DNA of 64,000 nt from Labrys sp. KNU-23 (lineage in GTDB: Bacteria > Pseudomonadota > Alphaproteobacteria > Rhizobiales > Labraceae). The position numbers were made by a program, and so were the translations under genes. The notes beneath the pieces are model-generated. The model was not told the origin of the DNA. It did no database searches and saw nothing but the letters and a program-made list of their open reading frames with translations. Location: NCBI RefSeq assembly GCF_008330945.1, contig NZ_CP043489.1, positions 1,426,001-1,490,000 of the forward strand, written 5' to 3'. Below are positions 59,914 to 64,000 of the stretch, one piece after another (the stretch's first letter is position 1; each line of letters opens with the position of its first letter).

Positions 59914-60982
59914 GACCGATAAAGGCACGCCGGCTGCCTCCAAAAAGCCCGCCCAGGTCTCCTCTGCTCAAACAGTCCCAGCCCTCAGCGTGGTGCCGAC
60001 CGGCTCCGCTCTGACCGTTACAGGCCAGGGCGCTCATGCCCGCAATCCCGGCACGGCCCTCAAGCCGGAATGGTTTGACGCGATCGAAGTCAATCTCAGC
60101 GCCACCGAACGCCGGGCCGCCACCCTCGGCGGGCGCCGCACGGTGAAGAAGGAATACCAGGCCGCCTGGCTGGTAAAGGCCGTGCAGTGCATCGACCTCA
60201 CCACCCTGGCGGGCGACGACACGCCGGGCCGCGTGCATCGCCTCGCCCTGAAGGCGCGCCGGCCCATCCGTGAGGACATTGTGGCGGCCCTCGGCCTCGC
60301 CGATGCCCCGCCCACGGTAGGAGCCGTCTGCGTCTACCCCACCATGGTCGGCCCCGCCGTCAAGGCGCTCGCCGGCTCCGGCATTCCCGTCGCCTCGGTG
60401 GCGACCGGCTTTCCTGCCGGCCTCACCCCGCTGCCCCAGCGCCTCGCCGAGATCCGCTATGCCGTCGACCAGGGCGCCCAGGAGATCGACATCGTCATCA
60501 ACCGTGCCCAGGTGCTGACGCAGGACTGGAACGGCCTCTATGACGAAATCCGCGCCATGCGCGAGGCCTGCGGCGATGCCCATCTGAAAGCCATTCTCGC
60601 CACCGGCGACCTCAAGACCCTGCGCAACGTCTACAAGGCCTCGATGGTCGCCATGATGGCGGGCTCCGACTTCATCAAGACCTCCACCGGCAAGGAGGAT
60701 GTCAACGCCACCCTGCCCGTCAGCCTCACCATGCTCCGCGCCCTGCGCGATTATGGCGAGTTCACCGGCGAGGCGGTCGGCTTCAAGCCGGCGGGCGGCC
60801 TGAGGACGGCCAAGGACGCCCTGGCCTGGCTCGCCCTGATGAAGGAAGAGCTCGGCCGCCCCTGGCTGGAACCCAATCTTTTCCGCATCGGAGCCTCTTC
60901 GATGCTCGCCGACATCGAGCGCCAGCTCGAACACTTCGTGACCGGGCGCTATTCGGCGCTGACCCACCACGCTTTGGCTTGA
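59906..60982 (+). CDS. deoC: Deoxyribose-phosphate aldolase (DeoC) with N-terminal extension
   Basis: This encodes 358 residues, about 100 more than E. coli DeoC. The start at 59906 overlaps the regulator's stop by eight bases; an in-frame ATG at 59894 is also possible. The aldolase core is complete: VGAVCVYPTMV, VATGFPAGLTPLPQ, EIDIVINRAQVL, and the Schiff-base Lys258 in SDFIKTSTGKE, with Lys294 in VGFKPAGGLRT. It cleaves 2-deoxyribose 5-phosphate to acetaldehyde and glyceraldehyde 3-phosphate, or a related deoxy sugar phosphate here. The first about 60 residues are low-complexity. Confidence 0.93.
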   Translation: MDKTDKGTPAASKKPAQVSSAQTVPALSVVPTGSALTVTGQGAHARNPGTALKPEWFDAIEVNLSATERRAATLGGRRTVKKEYQAAWLVKAVQCIDLTTLAGDDTPGRVHRLALKARRPIREDIVAALGLADAPPTVGAVCVYPTMVGPAVKALAGSGIPVASVATGFPAGLTPLPQRLAEIRYAVDQGAQEIDIVINRAQVLTQDWNGLYDEIRAMREACGDAHLKAILATGDLKTLRNVYKASMVAMMAGSDFIKTSTGKEDVNATLPVSLTMLRALRDYGEFTGEAVGFKPAGGLRTAKDALAWLALMKEELGRPWLEPNLFRIGASSMLADIERQLEHFVTGRYSALTHHALA

Positions 60983-60992
60983 GGACAAGACC

Positions 60993-63389
60993 GTGCCCAC
61001 CGTAAAGGAAATTCTGCAAACCATGGACTATGGTCCTGCGCCCGAAGCCGACAACCACGTCACGGCCTGGCTCGCGAGCCATGAGAAGGGCTTCAAGCAC
61101 TTCATCGGCGGAGCCTTCGTCGCCTCCAAGGGCAAGGACACCTTCGAGGTCGTCAATCCCGCCCGCGACACCCTGCTCGCCAAAGTCGCCGCCGGCACGG
61201 CCGAGGATGTCGATGCCGCCGTCAAGGCTGCACGCAAGGCGTTTCCGGCCTGGTCGGCGCTGCCGGGCCACGAGCGTGCCCGCTATCTCTATGCCATCGC
61301 CCGCCACATCCAGAAGCGCGAGCGCTTCCTCTCGGTGCTGGAGACGCTGGACAACGGCAAGCCGATCCGCGAGAGCCGCGACATCGACATTCCCCTGGTC
61401 GCCCGGCATTTCTACCACCATGCCGGCTGGGCCGAGCTGGTCGAGACCGAATTCGCCGGCTACGGCCCGGTCGGCGTTTGCGGGCAGATCATTCCGTGGA
61501 ACTTCCCGCTGCTGATGCTGGCCTGGAAGATCGCGCCGGCGCTCGCGGCCGGCAACACGGTGGTGCTCAAGCCCGCCGAGTTCACCCCGCTGACGGCGCT
61601 GGCCTTCGCCGAGATCTGCCGCGAAGCCGGTCTGCCGGATGGCGTGGTCAACATCGTCACCGGCGACGGCGCCACGGGTGCGGCCCTCGTCGCCCATCCC
61701 GACGTCGACAAGATCGCCTTCACCGGCTCCACCGAAGTCGGGCGCCTGATCCGCCAGGCCACGGCGGGCTCGGGCAAGAAGCTTTCGCTCGAACTCGGCG
61801 GCAAGTCGCCCTTCATCGTCTATGAGGATGCCGATCTCGATGGCGCCGTGGAAGGCGTGGTCGATGCCATCTGGTTCAACCAGGGCCAGGTCTGCTGCGC
61901 CGGCTCGCGCCTGCTGATCCAGGAAGGCATCGCCGAGCGCTTCCTCGGCAAGCTGCGCCGCCGCATGGCGACGCTGCGCGTCGGCGATCCCCTCGACAAG
62001 TCCGTCGACATGGGCGCCATCGTCGCGCCCGTGCAGCTCCAGCGCATCCAGGATCTCGTCAGGAAGGGAGAGCAGGAGGGCGGCACCCTTTGGCAGGCCG
62101 ATTGCGCCCTGCCGGCCAAGGGCAGCTTCTTCCCGCCCTCGATCTTCGTCGATGTGGAGCCCTCCTCCACGGTCTCGGAGGTCGAGATCTTCGGCCCGGT
62201 CGCCGTAGCGATGACCTTCCGCACGCCCGACGAGGCGATCCAGCTCGCCAACCACACCCGCTATGGCCTCGCCGCCTCGATCTGGTCGGAGAACATCAAC
62301 CGCGCCCTCGACACCGCCGCCCGCATGAAGGCCGGCGTGGTCTGGGTCAACTCCACCAACCTGTTCGACGCCGCCGCCGGCTTCGGCGGCTATCGCGAGA
62401 GCGGCTTCGGCCGCGAGGGCGGCCGCGAAGGCCTCTACGAATATCTCAAGCCCGACTGGGAGAAATCCCTGCCCGCGGCCGAGGACAGCAAGGTGGCCGC
62501 GCTTGGCGTCGCCCCGGCCGAGGCGTCTGCGGGCACCGGCCTGCCCAGCATCGACCGCACCGCCAAATTGTTCGTCGGCGGCAAGCAGGCTCGCCCGGAT
62601 TCCGGCTACAGCTATACGATCAAGAGCACGGCCGGCGCCACGCTCGGCCAGGCGGGCCTGGGTAATCGCAAGGACATCCGCAACGCGGTCGAAGCAGCGA
62701 CCAAGGCAGGCGGCTGGGGCGCCGCCACGGCGCATAACCGCGCCCAGGTGCTCTATTACATCGCCGAGAACCTGTCGGCCCGCGCGGCCGAGTTCGAGCA
62801 GCGCCTGGTGAGCTACGGCCACAGCGCCAAGGCAGCCAAAGCGGAAGTGGAAAAGGCGATCCGGCGCATCTTCTACTATGCCGCCCAGGCCGACAAATAT
62901 GATGGCCGCGTGCATTCCACCCGCTCGCGCAACGTGACACTGGCGATGAACGAGCCCTTCGGCGTGATCGGCATCCTCTGCCCAGACGAGGCGCCGCTGC
63001 TCGGCTTCGTCTCGCTGGTGCTGCCGACGATCGCCATGGGCAACCGCGTCGTCGCGGTGCCCTCGCCGGCCTTCCCGCTGGCGGCGACCGACTTCTACCA
63101 GATCCTGGAAACCTCGGACGTACCGGCCGGCGTCGTCAACATCGTCACCGGCGCGCGCGACGAACTCGCCAAGACCCTGGCCGAGCACGACGACGTCGAC
63201 GCCCTCTGGTATCACGGCTCCAGGAGCGGCGCCGCTTCTGCCGAAAAGGCCTCGGCCGGCAACCTCAAGGCGACCTGGACCAACCAGGGCCGGGCCATCG
63301 ACTGGTTGAAGGATGCGCAGGCCCAGGGCGCCGACTATCTGCGCCACGCCACCCAGGTGAAGAACATCTGGGTGCCTTACGGGGAGTAA
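60993..63389 (+). CDS. Two-domain aldehyde dehydrogenase (ALDH16 type)
   Basis: This encodes 798 residues starting ten bases after deoC. Residues about 35-485 are a complete aldehyde dehydrogenase, with IPWNFPLLMLAWK, the catalytic Glu267 in LELGGKSPF and the catalytic Cys301 in FNQGQVCCAGSR. Residues about 520-790 are a second, shorter ALDH-like domain with no equivalent Cys (its matching region reads TWTNQGRAIDW). This is the layout of ALDH16, in which the C-terminal domain is a pseudo-enzyme. It probably oxidises the aldehyde released by DeoC. It is the last gene of the cluster. Confidence 0.94.
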   Translation: MPTVKEILQTMDYGPAPEADNHVTAWLASHEKGFKHFIGGAFVASKGKDTFEVVNPARDTLLAKVAAGTAEDVDAAVKAARKAFPAWSALPGHERARYLYAIARHIQKRERFLSVLETLDNGKPIRESRDIDIPLVARHFYHHAGWAELVETEFAGYGPVGVCGQIIPWNFPLLMLAWKIAPALAAGNTVVLKPAEFTPLTALAFAEICREAGLPDGVVNIVTGDGATGAALVAHPDVDKIAFTGSTEVGRLIRQATAGSGKKLSLELGGKSPFIVYEDADLDGAVEGVVDAIWFNQGQVCCAGSRLLIQEGIAERFLGKLRRRMATLRVGDPLDKSVDMGAIVAPVQLQRIQDLVRKGEQEGGTLWQADCALPAKGSFFPPSIFVDVEPSSTVSEVEIFGPVAVAMTFRTPDEAIQLANHTRYGLAASIWSENINRALDTAARMKAGVVWVNSTNLFDAAAGFGGYRESGFGREGGREGLYEYLKPDWEKSLPAAEDSKVAALGVAPAEASAGTGLPSIDRTAKLFVGGKQARPDSGYSYTIKSTAGATLGQAGLGNRKDIRNAVEAATKAGGWGAATAHNRAQVLYYIAENLSARAAEFEQRLVSYGHSAKAAKAEVEKAIRRIFYYAAQADKYDGRVHSTRSRNVTLAMNEPFGVIGILCPDEAPLLGFVSLVLPTIAMGNRVVAVPSPAFPLAATDFYQILETSDVPAGVVNIVTGARDELAKTLAEHDDVDALWYHGSRSGAASAEKASAGNLKATWTNQGRAIDWLKDAQAQGADYLRHATQVKNIWVPYGE

Positions 63390-63399
63390 GGCTCGCCTC

Positions 63400-63459
63400 C
63401 TTGGAGCGCGGACTTCTCAGCGACACGAAGACATGTCGCGAAGAAGTCCGCTCTCCAAG
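63400..63459. terminator. Long hairpin between convergent genes
   Basis: CTTGGAGCGCGGACTTCT pairs with AGAAGTCCGCTCTCCAAG with one mismatch, and GCGACA with TGTCGC inside. The stem spans 60 bases without a T-run. It could end both the ALDH transcript and the convergent gene's transcript, or be a repeat element. Confidence 0.55.
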
Positions 63460-63465
63460 AACACT

Positions 63466-64000
63466 TCACGCCTGATCGGCGCTGGCCTCCGCCGGCTGCT
63501 TGGGCTTGTAGGCGCCCTTGGTGATCACCTCCTCGCCGACTTCGACCAAATGGCGCCCGACGGTGCGCAGCAGGTGCAGGGCAACGGTGATGTCGCTTTC
63601 GACGATATCGAGGAATTCACGCGTGCCGATGCGCAGGCCCGTCAGATCGGCCATCGCGATCATCGATACCATGCGCGTCTGGCCGAGGATGACGGCAAGA
63701 TCGCCGATCAGTCGCCCGGGCAGGATGGTATCGATCAACTCCTCTTCGCCCAGCGAATTGAGCCAGCGCAGTTCGGCGCTGCCGGAGGCGACGACATAGG
63801 CGCCATCGGGCACCTCGCCGGTGCGGAAGACATAGTCGCCGGCTTTGGTCGACATCCAACGCGAGGCATAGGCGAGCAGTTCGATCTGGCTGCGCTTCAG
63901 GCCGCGGAAGCTCTCCACCGCCGAGAGCACCTCGACCTTGGCCTGCAGGTCGCCGGAGATCGAGGCGTGATAGGCCGGTGCCGGGGCGCGGCTGGCCCCA
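63466..64000 (-). CDS. C-terminal part of an ABC/cyclic-nucleotide-binding protein (5' partial)
   Basis: The frame is open from the stop at 63466 to the window edge, giving 177 residues with no stop upstream, so the gene continues beyond 64000; a GTG at 63930 is not needed as a start. The visible part is a cyclic-nucleotide-binding-type domain: ESFRGLKRSQIELLAYASRWM, AGDYVFRTGEVPDGAYVVASGSAEL, then PGRLIGDLAVILGQTRMVSMIA. From memory this sequence style ends ABC exporter-like proteins of Hyphomicrobiales, so the missing part may be a fused membrane and ATPase region. The cyclic-nucleotide pocket Arg is not obvious. Confidence 0.75.
   Translation of the reverse strand, partial: GASRAPAPAYHASISGDLQAKVEVLSAVESFRGLKRSQIELLAYASRWMSTKAGDYVFRTGEVPDGAYVVASGSAELRWLNSLGEEELIDTILPGRLIGDLAVILGQTRMVSMIAMADLTGLRIGTREFLDIVESDITVALHLLRTVGRHLVEVGEEVITKGAYKPKQPAEASADQA

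Noticed and set aside
60783..63347. 854-codon frame antisense to the ALDH16 gene
   Set aside because: The sense strand carries all ALDH motifs; the antisense product is a Gly/Arg/Asp-rich shadow.

Overview
The window is high-GC bacterial DNA that looks like a chromosomal stretch of an alphaproteobacterium of the order Hyphomicrobiales. Reasons: an rpoH-type heat-shock sigma factor near purA, paired DUF465 small proteins, an ABC protein ending in a cyclic-nucleotide-binding domain, many ABC importers with LysR, SorC and MarR regulators, and several families of palindromic intergenic repeats. I cannot name the genus from sequence alone. Housekeeping markers are purA, rpoH, rnk, an RluD-family gene, tRNA-Glu(CTC), an AAG-type glycosylase, opgG, purE-purK and rpsU. 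I see no integrase, transposase or CRISPR array.

Layout. 1-4.95 kb: the end of an unknown gene, a LysR regulator, two DUF465 genes, a Trp-rich exported DUF6600 protein and a creatininase-family amidohydrolase. 4.97-11.2 kb (minus strand): a PotABCD/AfuABC-like importer (binding protein, two permeases, ATPase), followed by the most unusual gene of the window. That gene encodes an exported protein in which a caspase-like (peptidase C14) domain with intact His and Cys is joined, through a seven-copy Leu-Pro-Gln-Ala linker, to a second complete copy of the same importer's binding protein. 11.5-34 kb: the core block listed above, plus a CobW/WD40/small-protein cassette and a divergent LysR / MFS exporter / siderophore-interacting flavoprotein unit.

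34.2-40.8 kb (minus strand): two adjacent ABC importers, one polyamine-like and complete, one polar-amino-acid-like with no ATPase gene of its own in view. 41-49.8 kb: a LysR gene and a RidA-family gene next to an NMT1/THI5-type importer. That importer is followed by a CodA-like deaminase, an FAD-linked oxidase, a cupin, a flavodoxin-like reductase and a MarR gene, which looks like a catabolic unit for a nitrogen heterocycle.

50-63.4 kb: a sugar or polyol catabolic cluster. It contains a divergent cupin-type phosphoglucose isomerase, a ribose-type importer, a GldA-like and a zinc dehydrogenase, an FGGY kinase, a SorC regulator, a DeoC aldolase and a two-domain ALDH16-type aldehyde dehydrogenase. 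A shared TTCAC-N4-GTGAA-type dyad lies upstream of the importer and upstream of the gldA-like gene. The simplest reading is uptake, oxidation or isomerisation, phosphorylation, aldol cleavage, then oxidation of the aldehyde; the substrate is unknown. The window ends inside an ABC/cyclic-nucleotide-binding gene.

In three of the five ABC importer operons a long palindromic repeat sits directly after the binding-protein gene, where it could set binding-protein to membrane-component ratios. All homology statements come from reading motifs, not from database searches.
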